64,000 nt of DNA, taken from the NCBI GenBank assembly GCA_049323435.1, contig JBMOMX010000008.1, positions 124,001 through 188,000 on the forward strand, given 5' to 3'. Position numbers and translations under genes: made by a program. The notes below the pieces were generated by a model. It was not told the DNA's origin. It ran no database searches and was given only the letters and a program-made list of their open reading frames with translations. The DNA comes from UBA11222 sp049323435. GTDB taxonomy: Bacteria; Pseudomonadota; Alphaproteobacteria; UBA11222. Below, in pieces: positions 25,464 through 34,315 of this stretch (within the stretch, counting starts at the first letter, position 1; each line of letters opens with the position of its first letter).

Positions 25464-25773
25464 AAAGTTAAAAGCGTCAGGTGGAAAACATATTGCCAAA
25501 CACGCTGCGGAAGATGACAGCAGCACGGATCAGATGGATTTTGCCGCCGCCCTGAAGGATGGACGCTTGCGGGCGATCCCTAAGCTTGACGTGCCGGCCA
25601 TCCGCTCCAAGACAGGGCTGTCACAGGATCGCTTTGCCCGCGTCTTCCAGATCAGTCCGCATACGTTGCGCAATTGGGAACAAGGCCGCCGGGTTCCCGA
25701 TGGCCCTGCCCGCGCCCTGCTGATGGCGATTGACCGCGATCCCAAAGCGCTGATGCGCGCATTGGGTGCGTGA
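25405..25773 (+). CDS. helix-turn-helix antitoxin / XRE-type regulator
   Basis: This 122-residue protein should neutralise the BrnT-type toxin and repress the cassette. The N-terminal half is charged and probably flexible (KYSAEKARSLAKVNREKLKA...). The C-terminal half is an XRE/HigA-like helix-turn-helix: VPAIRSKTGLSQDRFARVF, QISPHTLRNWEQGRRVPDGP, ARALLMAIDRDP. The usual BrnA partner carries a ribbon-helix-helix domain, so this is a non-standard pairing. ATG 25405 follows CCGGAGAG at good spacing. It ends 11 bp before the convergent ubiD stop. Confidence 0.85.
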   Translation: MSIVKYSAEKARSLAKVNREKLKASGGKHIAKHAAEDDSSTDQMDFAAALKDGRLRAIPKLDVPAIRSKTGLSQDRFARVFQISPHTLRNWEQGRRVPDGPARALLMAIDRDPKALMRALGA

Positions 25774-25782
25774 AGAAGGCCC

Positions 25783-27309
25783 TTATTTCCAGATCGCTTT
25801 ACCGCTGCCCGGCAGGCCCAGGCGCGGCCATTTTTCGCTCACCGTTTGGATCACTTCGTCCGTCATGCGGATTTGCGTGCCCCATTCGCGGCTGGTTTCG
25901 GGCGGCCATTTATTGGTGGCGTCGAGGCCGATCTTGCCGCCCAGGCCGCTTTCGGGACTGGCGAAATCCAGATAATCAATCGGCGTGTTCTGCATCTGGG
26001 TGATGTCGCGCACCGGGTCCATGCGGGTGGAAATCGCCCACATCACCTCTTTCCAGTCGCGAATATCTATATCGTCATCCACGATAATGACCCATTTGGT
26101 GTACATGAACTGGCGCAGATAGGACCATACGCCCATCATCACCCGCTTGGCATGGCCCGGATAGGCTTTTTTGATCGACACCACGGCAATGCGATAGGAA
26201 CAGCCCTCGGGTGGCAGCCAGAAATCAATGATCTCGGGAAATTGCTGTTGCAACAGCGGCACAAACACTTCGTTCAGCGCCTCGCCCAGAATGCTCGGCT
26301 CGTCGGGCGGCCGGCCGGTGAAGGTGGACAGATAAATTGGCGCACGCCGCATGGTAATGGCGCTGATGGTGAACACGGGAAATTGTTCGACCGAATTATA
26401 ATAGCCGGTGTGATCGCCATATGGCCCCTCATCGCCATAGTCGCTCAGCGACACATGCCCTTCCAGCACGATCTCGGCAGTTGCGGGCACCTTTAACGGC
26501 ACGGTTTTGCAGTCCACCAGCTCCACACGCTGTCCGCGCAGCAATCCGGCGAACTGATATTCGCTAAGCGTGTCCGGCACGGGCGTCACCGCCGCCAGAA
26601 TGGTGCCGGGATCGGCGCCGATCACCACGGCGGCCGGCAGCGGTTCGGGCTTTGCCGCGCCCCAGCGCGCATGATGCTGCGCCCCGCCGCGATGGCGCAG
26701 CCAGCGCATCAGCGTGCGGTTACGGTCCAGCACCTGCATCCGGTAGATGCCCAGATTATAACTGTCCTCGGCGCGATCGCCGGGGCCTTTGGTGACGACC
26801 AGCGGCCAGGTGATCAGCGGCGCAGGCTCATTCGGCCAGCAGGTCTGAATGGGCAGGCGTGCCAGATCAATCTCATCGCCGGTCAGAACAATTTCCTGCA
26901 CCGGCGCGGCGCGCACGGTTTTGGGGCGCATATTCATCACGGTGCGCAGCAAGGGCGCCATGCCAATGGCCTCGCGCCATCCCTCCGGCGGTTGCGGCTG
27001 ACGCAAAAAGGCCAGCGTCTCGCCGATCTCGCGCAGATCCTGCCCGGTGCGGCGTTCCTTATTGTCCATGGTCACGGCCATGGCCACCCGTTCCACCGTA
27101 CCAAACAGATTGACCAGAACCGGAATCGGGCTGATCGCGCCATTGGCCATGACGGGCTTTTCAAACAGCACCGCCGGGCCGCCTTCGGCCAGCAGCCGGG
27201 TCTGGATTTCCGTCATTTCCAGAAAGGTGGAAACCGGCTCCGTCACGCGCAGCAGTTTGCCGTCACGTTCCAGTTTTGCGATAAAATCGCGCAGTGAATT
27301 ATAGGCCAT
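25783..27309 (-). CDS. ubiD: UbiD family decarboxylase
   Basis: UbiD is a prenylated-FMN-dependent decarboxylase, in ubiquinone synthesis 3-octaprenyl-4-hydroxybenzoate carboxy-lyase. At 508 residues it is full length. Conserved features include SLRDFIAKLERDGKL at the N-terminus, the DSYNLGIYRMQVLDRNRTLMRW region around the prFMN-binding Arg, an EIVLEGHV segment with the catalytic-region Glu, SDYGDEGPYGDHTGYYN, and VIIVDDDIDIRDWKEVMWAISTR. It overlaps the methyltransferase gene by 11 bp. The 3' end is the insertion site of the toxin cassette. Confidence 0.95.
   Translation of the reverse strand: MAYNSLRDFIAKLERDGKLLRVTEPVSTFLEMTEIQTRLLAEGGPAVLFEKPVMANGAISPIPVLVNLFGTVERVAMAVTMDNKERRTGQDLREIGETLAFLRQPQPPEGWREAIGMAPLLRTVMNMRPKTVRAAPVQEIVLTGDEIDLARLPIQTCWPNEPAPLITWPLVVTKGPGDRAEDSYNLGIYRMQVLDRNRTLMRWLRHRGGAQHHARWGAAKPEPLPAAVVIGADPGTILAAVTPVPDTLSEYQFAGLLRGQRVELVDCKTVPLKVPATAEIVLEGHVSLSDYGDEGPYGDHTGYYNSVEQFPVFTISAITMRRAPIYLSTFTGRPPDEPSILGEALNEVFVPLLQQQFPEIIDFWLPPEGCSYRIAVVSIKKAYPGHAKRVMMGVWSYLRQFMYTKWVIIVDDDIDIRDWKEVMWAISTRMDPVRDITQMQNTPIDYLDFASPESGLGGKIGLDATNKWPPETSREWGTQIRMTDEVIQTVSEKWPRLGLPGSGKAIWK
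25784..25817 (-). repeat. ubiD 3' end, proximal copy of the att-like repeat
   Basis: This is the last 34 bp of the intact ubiD gene, 31 of 34 identical to 25045-25078 in the same orientation. The two copies are 739 bp apart and enclose only the toxin and its partner gene. Confidence 0.8.
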
Positions 27310-27973
27310 CCCGCTCTCCCGTCACGCGCCAGACACTGGTGTTGCGCAGATCGGTATCTTCCAGCTCAGTGGTGGTTTTCACCGCATAGCTGATCAGTTT
27401 TTCATGACCCGATTTGGGAAAATAGGTCCGCCCCGGATCGCCCATCAGCACCAGAACGCCAGTGCGCGCCAGATCGTCCAGCCAGGCCACAATGCGTTTG
27501 GATGCCGGTCCCTCATAACAAACATCGGCGGCCAGCACCACATCCCATGCGGTGGAAATCCTGCCGACAATATCACCATCCAGCGCGGTAATCTCCGTAT
27601 GATTGGCCTCGGCATTCAGGCCGATGGCGATGATGGCGATCGCATCAATCTCCGCCGCCTCTACCCGGCTCGCGCCCGCCAATGCGGCGGCAATGCCCGC
27701 AAGGCCGGAACCCGCGCCAAAATCCAGCACCCGTTTACCCGCCACCAGTTCGGGATTATCCAGCACATAGCGGGCCAGCGCCTGCCCGCCCGCCCAGGCA
27801 AAGGCCCAGAAGGGCGGCGGCAGGCCGATCTGCTGCATCTCGTCTTCGGTCATCTGCCAGATGGGCAGCATTTCGCTGGCGACAAACAGGCGGATTTCGG
27901 GAACCAGCGGCGTAGCGGTCAGAACCGTATGATCCCGGATGAACTGCGCCGGATCGGCGGGGGCAATTTCCAT
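27299..27973 (-). CDS. class I SAM-dependent methyltransferase (ETFB-lysine/nicotinamide N-methyltransferase-like)
   Basis: This 224-residue protein has an SAM-binding Rossmann core: VLDFGAGSGLAGIAAA (motif I, near residue 87), VEAAEID (acidic end of strand 2), and VVLAADVCYEG (motif post-II). The preceding PPPFWAFAWAGGQALARYVL is the hallmark of the methyltransferase-16 / ETFB-lysine methyltransferase group, which trimethylate lysine in electron-transfer flavoprotein beta in animals and some alphaproteobacteria. The substrate here is inferred only from family likeness. It shares one base with the desaturase stop (TGATG) and overlaps ubiD by 11 bp. Confidence 0.85.
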   Translation of the reverse strand: MEIAPADPAQFIRDHTVLTATPLVPEIRLFVASEMLPIWQMTEDEMQQIGLPPPFWAFAWAGGQALARYVLDNPELVAGKRVLDFGAGSGLAGIAAALAGASRVEAAEIDAIAIIAIGLNAEANHTEITALDGDIVGRISTAWDVVLAADVCYEGPASKRIVAWLDDLARTGVLVLMGDPGRTYFPKSGHEKLISYAVKTTTELEDTDLRNTSVWRVTGERDGL

Positions 27974-28923
27974 CAGGCGGCGTGGCCGGGCAGGGCGGCT
28001 TCTTCTGGCTTCGAAATGGCCTGCGCCAGAACCGCGCGGTAGCCGGGCTGATATTCCATGCGCGCCCCATGCCCCTTGGCCAGAAATGTTTCGCGCACCG
28101 CAGGCAGGCGGTAACAGGGCACGAACATCATCAGATGATGCTCCAGATGATAATTGACGAAATAGGGCGCCAGAAACGCCCGCATCAGCCAGTTGGCATG
28201 GGTGGTGCGGGCGTTACGGAAATTATCATCATTGTCGGGAACCATGGCGTGCTCGGCGATATTGCGGATGCGCGTAATCACCTGATACCAGGTCAATAGC
28301 GGCAGCACCCATAATAGCGGATACAGATACCAGTAGCCCGCAAGGCTCAATCCCGCCAGCAGCACCAGATTGGTGATCAGCATACCGCCCATCTTGCGCC
28401 GGAACAGCGCAAGGCGCGCGGGCATGGGCATATCCGGCGTGCCAATGGCGGCGCGGATTTGCGCACGGCGCTGTTTGAAGCCGGTCTGCCCGCTAATGTC
28501 GCGCCACAGTTTGCGCCGGAAACTGGATTTCGTGATCGGGAACGGCGCCGACAGGCCGATATCGGGATCGTTCGGCTGCTGCACATATTTATGATGTTCG
28601 AGATGATAGGCGCGATAGGCCCGGGTTTCCGTCAGCATGGGATAGCCCAGCAGCCAGTTGCTGATCGCATCATTCCATGCGCGATTGTGAAACAGCGCGC
28701 CATGCGCCGCATCATGCACCAAAATCGCCATGCCCAATTGCCGTGCGCCGATCAGCATTACCGCCAGAATGAAGGTGACCGGATTAGGCCAGACGGCAAA
28801 CAGCGCCATGGCGCCAAACACCACGCCCCAGACATGCGCAATCATCCATACCGAACGCCATTGCGACCGCGTGCGCAGGCGGGTGATTTCTTCGGCGGTA
28901 AGAAAATCCGATGGCGTGATCAT
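27973..28923 (-). CDS. fatty acid desaturase
   Basis: This 316-residue membrane di-iron desaturase has all three histidine boxes: HDAAHG (about residue 70), HLEHHK (about 107) and the distal NYHLEHH (about 255). Hydrophobic helices precede box 1 and lie between boxes 2 and 3. Family members desaturate acyl lipids or hydroxylate carotenoids and sphingolipids, and the sequence does not decide between these. It is the first gene of a three-gene minus-strand unit with the methyltransferase and ubiD. Confidence 0.9.
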   Translation of the reverse strand: MITPSDFLTAEEITRLRTRSQWRSVWMIAHVWGVVFGAMALFAVWPNPVTFILAVMLIGARQLGMAILVHDAAHGALFHNRAWNDAISNWLLGYPMLTETRAYRAYHLEHHKYVQQPNDPDIGLSAPFPITKSSFRRKLWRDISGQTGFKQRRAQIRAAIGTPDMPMPARLALFRRKMGGMLITNLVLLAGLSLAGYWYLYPLLWVLPLLTWYQVITRIRNIAEHAMVPDNDDNFRNARTTHANWLMRAFLAPYFVNYHLEHHLMMFVPCYRLPAVRETFLAKGHGARMEYQPGYRAVLAQAISKPEEAALPGHAA

Positions 28924-28983
28924 GCAGCCGGTATCCCGTTCAATCCAGGCGGCATAATAGCATAAATCCGGCCGGTATCAGTA

Positions 28984-29910
28984 TTAAAGGCTGGCCAGAT
29001 ATTCCCTCAGGCCTTCTTCCAGGCTGATATGCGGGGCCACGCCCAGAATTTCCTGAAGCCGGGGGGCGATGCCGATGCTCATTTTAATGTCACCGGTGCG
29101 CGCCGCTTCCCAACTGATCTGGGGGGCGGCATTGCCGCAAATGCGGGCAATTACTTCGGCCAGTTGCAGCACAGTTGTGCCGTTTCCGGTGGCAATATTC
29201 ATGACCTGCGCCCCTTGCCAGGGCTGCGCCATGGCGCGCTGTAAAATCTGCACCACATCGCGCACATAAATGAAATCGCGGGTCTGCTGGCCGTCCCCAA
29301 AAATTTTAATACCCTGCCCCTTGCGCAAGCGGTCGGCAAAAATCGACACCACCCCCGCATAGGGATTATCGGGATGCTGGCGCGGCCCGTAAACATTGAA
29401 AAACCGGAAGCCGCGCGTGGGCACGCGGTGCACCTCCCACGCCACATAGCCATGCTGTTCACAGCCCAGCTTGTCCGCGCCATAGGCGGTCAGCGGCAGA
29501 ACCGGCGCGCGTTCATCCAGTGGAATATAGGCGGGCGCGCCATAGACGGCGGCCGATGACGCATACACGACCGGGCGCGGGCTGTGCGCGGCCCCCTTGC
29601 CGGCATGATCAAAAATATTGATGGCGCCAGTCAGATTGACATCATGGGTACGCCGCCATTCCTCATTCGAGCGCGGCACCGAGGCGATGGCGGCCAGATG
29701 AAAACACCCCTCTATCCCCTGCATGGCCTTGCCGGCAGTGTCATAATCCGCGACATCGCCGGTGATCAGTTCAACCCCGGCCGGCAGATTATCCCGCGTG
29801 CCGGTGGACAGATCATCCAGCACCCGCACCGAATGGCCGTCGGCCAGCAGCGCATCCACCAAATGCGATCCAATAAACCCGCACCCGCCCGTCACCAAAT
29901 AAAACGCCAT
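28984..29910 (-). CDS. NAD-dependent epimerase/dehydratase (GalE-like)
   Basis: This is a 308-residue extended SDR for nucleotide-sugar epimerisation. The NAD-binding loop TGGCGFIGSH is at residues 7-16, the strand-2 end is RVLDDLSTG, the catalytic pair is in TAYGADKLGCEQ (Tyr and Lys near 144-148), and FRFFNVYGPRQHPDNPYAGVV matches UDP-glucose/GlcNAc 4-epimerases (GalE, WbpP, Gne types). It lies 15 bp downstream of the S1 protease gene and shares an operon with it and the exosortase-type amidotransferase, so a role in exopolysaccharide sugar supply is likely. Confidence 0.88.
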   Translation of the reverse strand: MAFYLVTGGCGFIGSHLVDALLADGHSVRVLDDLSTGTRDNLPAGVELITGDVADYDTAGKAMQGIEGCFHLAAIASVPRSNEEWRRTHDVNLTGAINIFDHAGKGAAHSPRPVVYASSAAVYGAPAYIPLDERAPVLPLTAYGADKLGCEQHGYVAWEVHRVPTRGFRFFNVYGPRQHPDNPYAGVVSIFADRLRKGQGIKIFGDGQQTRDFIYVRDVVQILQRAMAQPWQGAQVMNIATGNGTTVLQLAEVIARICGNAAPQISWEAARTGDIKMSIGIAPRLQEILGVAPHISLEEGLREYLASL

Positions 29911-29925
29911 CTGATCTTCCTGTTG

Positions 29926-30699
29926 CTAATAACCCGGCAAGCCGTTGCGCGCCATCAGAGCCGAGATAAATTGCGACGGCACCGCAAAGGTAAACCCGGT
30001 CGGCGCCTCAATCGCCGAGGCCTGGCTTTTCTCGCGCACCGCCACGCTCTGCACCACGCCCAGCACCTGGCGTGTGGCCGCATCATATAAGGGGCTGCCG
30101 CTATTGCCTGGATAGGCGTTGGTGTCGATCTGATAGACAATAAACGAATTACGCAAACGCCGCACCCGCTCCGCGGTCAACTGCCCCTGCGAATAGGCGG
30201 CAAAGCTGCGCTCCTTCACGGCAGAGATAATGCCTTCATGGGTGATCGGATACAGGCCCAGCAGGCTGCCCAGCGGATAGCCGGTAATGGCAGTGCGCGT
30301 TCCTTCCGGCGCCATGCTTTTTGCCAGTACTAGCGGCGGCAATTTTGCGGCGCCGACTATGCGCAGCAGCGCCAGATCATGTTCCTCGTCTTCGGCCACC
30401 ACATCCAGTTCAAAATTCCTGGCATTGGCCTCAATCCCGTAAAAGGCCTGCAGCGATTCCTGGTTTTTTGCATTCAGGGTTCTTGGCAGAACATGCGCAT
30501 TGGTAATGATATGCCCGCCGCCCGCGACCACAAAGCCGGTGCCCATAAGGCGAATGGGCGGCTGGCCCAGTTTCTGGTGGGTGCCGATGGCGACGACGGA
30601 ACGGCGCACCTGCTTGATGGCGTCAACCATGTCCGTGGCAAAGGCCGGGGCGGAAAAAGAAATAATCAGCAAGCTGAATAAAATGCCAGACCGTTTCAT
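29926..30699 (-). CDS. exported trypsin-like serine protease
   Basis: This 257-residue protein has a clear Sec signal peptide (MKRSGILFSLLIISFSAPAFA, cut near residue 21) and a single S1/DegP-type protease domain with the triad H69 (IITNAHV), D108 (EHDLALL) and S200 (PGNSGSPL). No PDZ domain follows, so it is shorter than DegP. ATG 30699 overlaps the asparagine-synthase-type gene stop (ATGA), and a longer in-frame reading is rejected because it buries the signal peptide. Genetic coupling to an exosortase-type amidotransferase and an epimerase suggests a job in the periplasm linked to envelope polysaccharide or protein sorting. Confidence 0.88.
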   Translation of the reverse strand: MKRSGILFSLLIISFSAPAFATDMVDAIKQVRRSVVAIGTHQKLGQPPIRLMGTGFVVAGGGHIITNAHVLPRTLNAKNQESLQAFYGIEANARNFELDVVAEDEEHDLALLRIVGAAKLPPLVLAKSMAPEGTRTAITGYPLGSLLGLYPITHEGIISAVKERSFAAYSQGQLTAERVRRLRNSFIVYQIDTNAYPGNSGSPLYDAATRQVLGVVQSVAVREKSQASAIEAPTGFTFAVPSQFISALMARNGLPGY

Positions 30700-32591
30700 G
30701 CCGCCCCCGTCTCCTTGCGCAAGAACGCCTCCAGCATCAGCAGCAGCCACAGCGCCGGGCTGTGATCGCGCCGCCCAGACTGATGTTCCTCCACTAATTG
30801 CATCAGAACGCCGGGATTGAAATAGCCGCACTGCGCCAATATGGGGCCGCCTACCGTATCGCGCAATTTTTGCCGCAAGGGGCCGCGAAACCAGGCGGCC
30901 AGCGGAATGGAAAACCCCTGTTTGGGGCGGTACAGAATATCGTCCGGAACATAGGGTTCGCAGGCTTTTTTCAGCAGATATTTACCCACCCCGCCATGCA
31001 GTTTCTGGTTGGAAGAAATGCCTGCGGACCATTGCGCAAACCTGTAATCCAGCATCGGGCAGCGGACTTCCAGCGAATTGGCCATGCTGGCGCGATCCAC
31101 TTTGGTCAGTATGTCGCCGGGCAGCCAGGTCTTGATATCGGCATATTGCGCGCGCGCCAGCACATCATCCGTGTCCGCCGCTTCCATATGGGCGCGGATG
31201 ATGCCGGATGGATGATAGCCCGCCAGTGCGCTTGTTTGTGACGGGCTGCGAAGGCGTGCGCGCAGGCCATCATTCATCACCGAAACACTGGCGAAAAATC
31301 CGCCTGCTGAATCCGTGCTGAGTTCCTGAAAGGTATTTTTGGCGCGCAGAAAGCGCGGCGCCCAGTCCAGCTTGGGATAGACCGCGCCCAATGCGCCGAA
31401 AACCGTCTTGCGCACCGCCAGCGGCAGCCAGGCGCGCATCTGTTCCTGGCGGGCATGAAACAGATAGCGGCGATAGCCCGCAAATAATTCATCGCCGCCG
31501 TCGCCCGACAGCGCCACGGTTACATTTTCCCGCGCCAGCGCGCACAGGCGGAATGTCGGCATGGCGGAACTGTCACCAAACGGCTCGTCGTAAAAATCAA
31601 TCAGCCGGTCCACCAGATCTATACTGTCCGGGTCGACAATGCGGCTGTGATGATCGGTGTGATAGCGCGTGGCCATCTGCTGCGCATAGCTGCTTTCATC
31701 AAAGCTTTTATCGGCAAAGCCCATCGAAAAGGTTTTTACTGGCGTCTGGCTCAACCCTGCCATCAGCGCGACGATGCAGGATGAATCCACTCCGCCCGAC
31801 AAAAAAGCCCCCAGCGGCACATCGGCGATCATGCGCAAATCCACCGCTTCGCGTAATTGCGTTATCAATTCTTCTGCGCTGGCCTGGCGTGTTTCCGACA
31901 TATCGGCAAATTTCACATCCCAATAGGCGTCAATTTTCGGGGCTGCATCACCGCGGCGCCAGATCAGGCGATGGGCGGCGGGCAGTTTTAATATGCTTTT
32001 ATAGATGCTGCGCGGATCGGGAATATAACCAAAGGCCAGATAATCCTCGATGGCCAGCGGATCAATGCTGCGCGCCATGCCCGGATAAGGCAGCAATGCT
32101 TTCAGCTCCGATCCGAATATACAGGTGCCATCCGCCAGTACACCGTAATGCAGCGGCTTCTTGCCCATCGGATCGCGCGCCATGAACAGGGTTTCGCGGC
32201 CCGCATCATACAGCGCGAAGGCAAACATGCCGCGAAAATGCGCCACACAATCCGCGCCCCATTGCCGCCAGCCATGCAGTATGACCTCGGTATCGCTATG
32301 CGTCTGGAAATGGTGGCCCAGCGCCTCCAGCTGCTGTTTAAGCTCGCGGTAATTATAGATTTCACCGTTAAAGGTGACGCCGATGCCGCCATCCTGCGTC
32401 AGCATAGGCTGGTGGCCGGCTGCCAGATCAATGATAGACAGCCGCCGGTGGCCAAAGCCAAGACCGGGCTGATCCCACAGGCCAAAGCCGTCAGGGCCGC
32501 GGTGAAGCTGCGTGTCGTTCATCCGCGACAACAGTTCCCGGTCAATGGGACGTTTGTCCCGGCTGTGAAATATTCCTACGATGCCGCACAT
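30696..32591 (-). CDS. asparagine synthase family amidotransferase, exosortase-A (PEP-CTERM) system type
   Basis: This 631-residue protein consists of a class II glutamine amidotransferase domain (Cys2 nucleophile in MCGIVGIF, RGPDGFG, FNGEIYNY) and an asparagine-synthase ATP-pyrophosphatase domain (LSGGVDSS, ALSGDGGDELFAGYRRY). Several stretches, notably RDPMGKKPLHY, YLAFGYIPDPRSIY and DEPFGDSSAMPTFRLC, look like the amidotransferase found with exosortase A loci rather than housekeeping AsnB, and the length fits that subgroup. The frame is open to 32717, but Met-Cys at 32591 must be the start because the cysteine has to become N-terminal. Two PEP-CTERM proteins at 48-50 kb support the assignment. 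Confidence 0.85.
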   Translation of the reverse strand: MCGIVGIFHSRDKRPIDRELLSRMNDTQLHRGPDGFGLWDQPGLGFGHRRLSIIDLAAGHQPMLTQDGGIGVTFNGEIYNYRELKQQLEALGHHFQTHSDTEVILHGWRQWGADCVAHFRGMFAFALYDAGRETLFMARDPMGKKPLHYGVLADGTCIFGSELKALLPYPGMARSIDPLAIEDYLAFGYIPDPRSIYKSILKLPAAHRLIWRRGDAAPKIDAYWDVKFADMSETRQASAEELITQLREAVDLRMIADVPLGAFLSGGVDSSCIVALMAGLSQTPVKTFSMGFADKSFDESSYAQQMATRYHTDHHSRIVDPDSIDLVDRLIDFYDEPFGDSSAMPTFRLCALARENVTVALSGDGGDELFAGYRRYLFHARQEQMRAWLPLAVRKTVFGALGAVYPKLDWAPRFLRAKNTFQELSTDSAGGFFASVSVMNDGLRARLRSPSQTSALAGYHPSGIIRAHMEAADTDDVLARAQYADIKTWLPGDILTKVDRASMANSLEVRCPMLDYRFAQWSAGISSNQKLHGGVGKYLLKKACEPYVPDDILYRPKQGFSIPLAAWFRGPLRQKLRDTVGGPILAQCGYFNPGVLMQLVEEHQSGRRDHSPALWLLLMLEAFLRKETGAA

Positions 32592-32643
32592 TTGAACGGA
32601 ATATGCAGCCGGGATCGTAAATTGTCCATGAATAGCAGCGCTT

Positions 32644-34305
32644 TTAAATCGGGATCGACACTTTGCCCAGCCGGGCGGTGAGTTTGCGGTTTTCGCTATA
32701 GTCCACCGGCACGGCAATAATCGCGGGCCCGGGCTGGCGGAAGGCCTCTTCCAGCGCCGGGGTCAGTTCATGCGCCGCCTTGATGGTTTTGCCCCACATG
32801 CCGAAGGCCTTGGCCAGCAATTCGAAATCCGGATTGCCGAATTCAAGCTTTGAATGACGCCCGTCAAAGGAATCCTGCTGCTTCCATTTGATCAGCCCAT
32901 ATTCGCCGTCCACCCACACCATGACGACAATATTGAGCTTGTAACGCACTGCCGTTTCCAGCTCCTGCACATTCATCATAAAGCCCGCATCGCCATTGAT
33001 GCTGAGCACTTTTCTATCCGGACAGGCCAGTTTCGCGCCGATGGCGCCAGGCAGCGAAAAGCCCATCGAACAGAAACCGTTCGAGATCAGCACCGTATTG
33101 GCGCCCTGCGCCTGATAATAGCGCGAAATCCACATTTTATGCGCGCCCACATCGGACAGCACAATATCGTCCGGCCCCATAAATTGCCGCACATCCCAGA
33201 GAATTTTCTGCGGCTTGACCGGGAAACCCGTATCGTCTTTTTCCGCCGCGAAATCCGCCGACATGGTGTCGCGCAGCTTTTTGCGGGTGTTGATGTCAAA
33301 CAGCGGCAGGCGGCCCTCGGCGCGCTTGTTCAGCTCTTCATTGATCTGCCACAACGCATCGGCCAGATCGGAAACAATATCGACGGTGACCGGGAAATGC
33401 TGGTCCACTTCGGCGGATTCAAAATCTATGTGAATGATTTTGGCCTTGGATGCAGGCTTGTACCAGGCGACCGGGCTATATTCCACCGGATCATATCCGG
33501 CGGTGATGATCAGATCGGCGTCGGCAAAGGCCAGATTATTATAATCGCCCACGCCAAGCCCCATGGTGAACAGGCAATGCGGATCATCCATCGGCACCGC
33601 GCCCTTGCCCATGAAAGTATTGACGACGCCGATACCGGTTTTGCGCGCCAGACGCTGTAATTGCGTGGCGGCGCGCTTGCGCACCGCGCCATTGCCCGCC
33701 AGAATGATCGGGTTTTTCGCCGCCAGAATCAGATCAACGGCCTGCGCGATCGCCTTATGGTCCGCCGCCGGGCGGCGCAGGCGCGTGACCGGCAAGGGTA
33801 CGGCGTGCACTTCTTCATCGGCAATATCTTCGGGCAGTTCGATGACGCAGACGCCGGGCTTTTCCCGCTCAGCCAGTTTGAAGGCCTTGCGCACCACTTC
33901 GGGAATATTTCCCGGGGCGACAATGGTCTGCGCCCATTTGCTGATCGGTTTGAACATGGCGATGGAATCCATGTTCTGATGGCTTTCCTTGTGCAGCCTT
34001 TTGGTGGAAGCCTGACCGATAATCGCCACCACCGGCGCGCGGTCCATATTGGCGTCGGCCAGCCCGGTCACCAGGTTGGTCGCGCCCGGCCCAAGTGTCG
34101 CCAGACAAACGCCGGCCTTGCCGGTCAGCCGTCCATAGGCGTCAGCCATGAAGGCCGCACCCTGTTCATGCCGGCACAGGATGAATTCGATCTTGCTGTC
34201 CAGCAGAGAAATCATCACATCGGCATTTTCTTCACCAGGAATACCGAATATCCGCTCCACCCCTTCGGCTTCCAGACATTTTACAAACAGATCGGATGCT
34301 TTCAT
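32644..34305 (-). CDS. acetolactate-synthase-like thiamine-diphosphate enzyme
   Basis: This 553-residue ThDP-dependent enzyme has the N-terminal pyrimidine-binding domain (FGIPGEENADVM, catalytic Glu in CRHEQGAAFMADAYGR), a central domain, and the C-terminal diphosphate site NGDAGFMMNVQELETAVRYKLN, which matches the GDG-x-NN motif in degenerate form. It is of the AlsS/catabolic acetolactate synthase type: it lacks an FAD requirement signature and no small subunit is encoded nearby. ATG 34305 follows AAGGGGA. An aldehyde dehydrogenase and a FAH-family enzyme lie upstream on the same strand. A role in a catabolic pathway producing an aldehyde or 2-oxoacid is possible but inferred. Confidence 0.82.
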   Translation of the reverse strand: MKASDLFVKCLEAEGVERIFGIPGEENADVMISLLDSKIEFILCRHEQGAAFMADAYGRLTGKAGVCLATLGPGATNLVTGLADANMDRAPVVAIIGQASTKRLHKESHQNMDSIAMFKPISKWAQTIVAPGNIPEVVRKAFKLAEREKPGVCVIELPEDIADEEVHAVPLPVTRLRRPAADHKAIAQAVDLILAAKNPIILAGNGAVRKRAATQLQRLARKTGIGVVNTFMGKGAVPMDDPHCLFTMGLGVGDYNNLAFADADLIITAGYDPVEYSPVAWYKPASKAKIIHIDFESAEVDQHFPVTVDIVSDLADALWQINEELNKRAEGRLPLFDINTRKKLRDTMSADFAAEKDDTGFPVKPQKILWDVRQFMGPDDIVLSDVGAHKMWISRYYQAQGANTVLISNGFCSMGFSLPGAIGAKLACPDRKVLSINGDAGFMMNVQELETAVRYKLNIVVMVWVDGEYGLIKWKQQDSFDGRHSKLEFGNPDFELLAKAFGMWGKTIKAAHELTPALEEAFRQPGPAIIAVPVDYSENRKLTARLGKVSIPI

Positions 34306-34315
34306 TTTATTCCCC

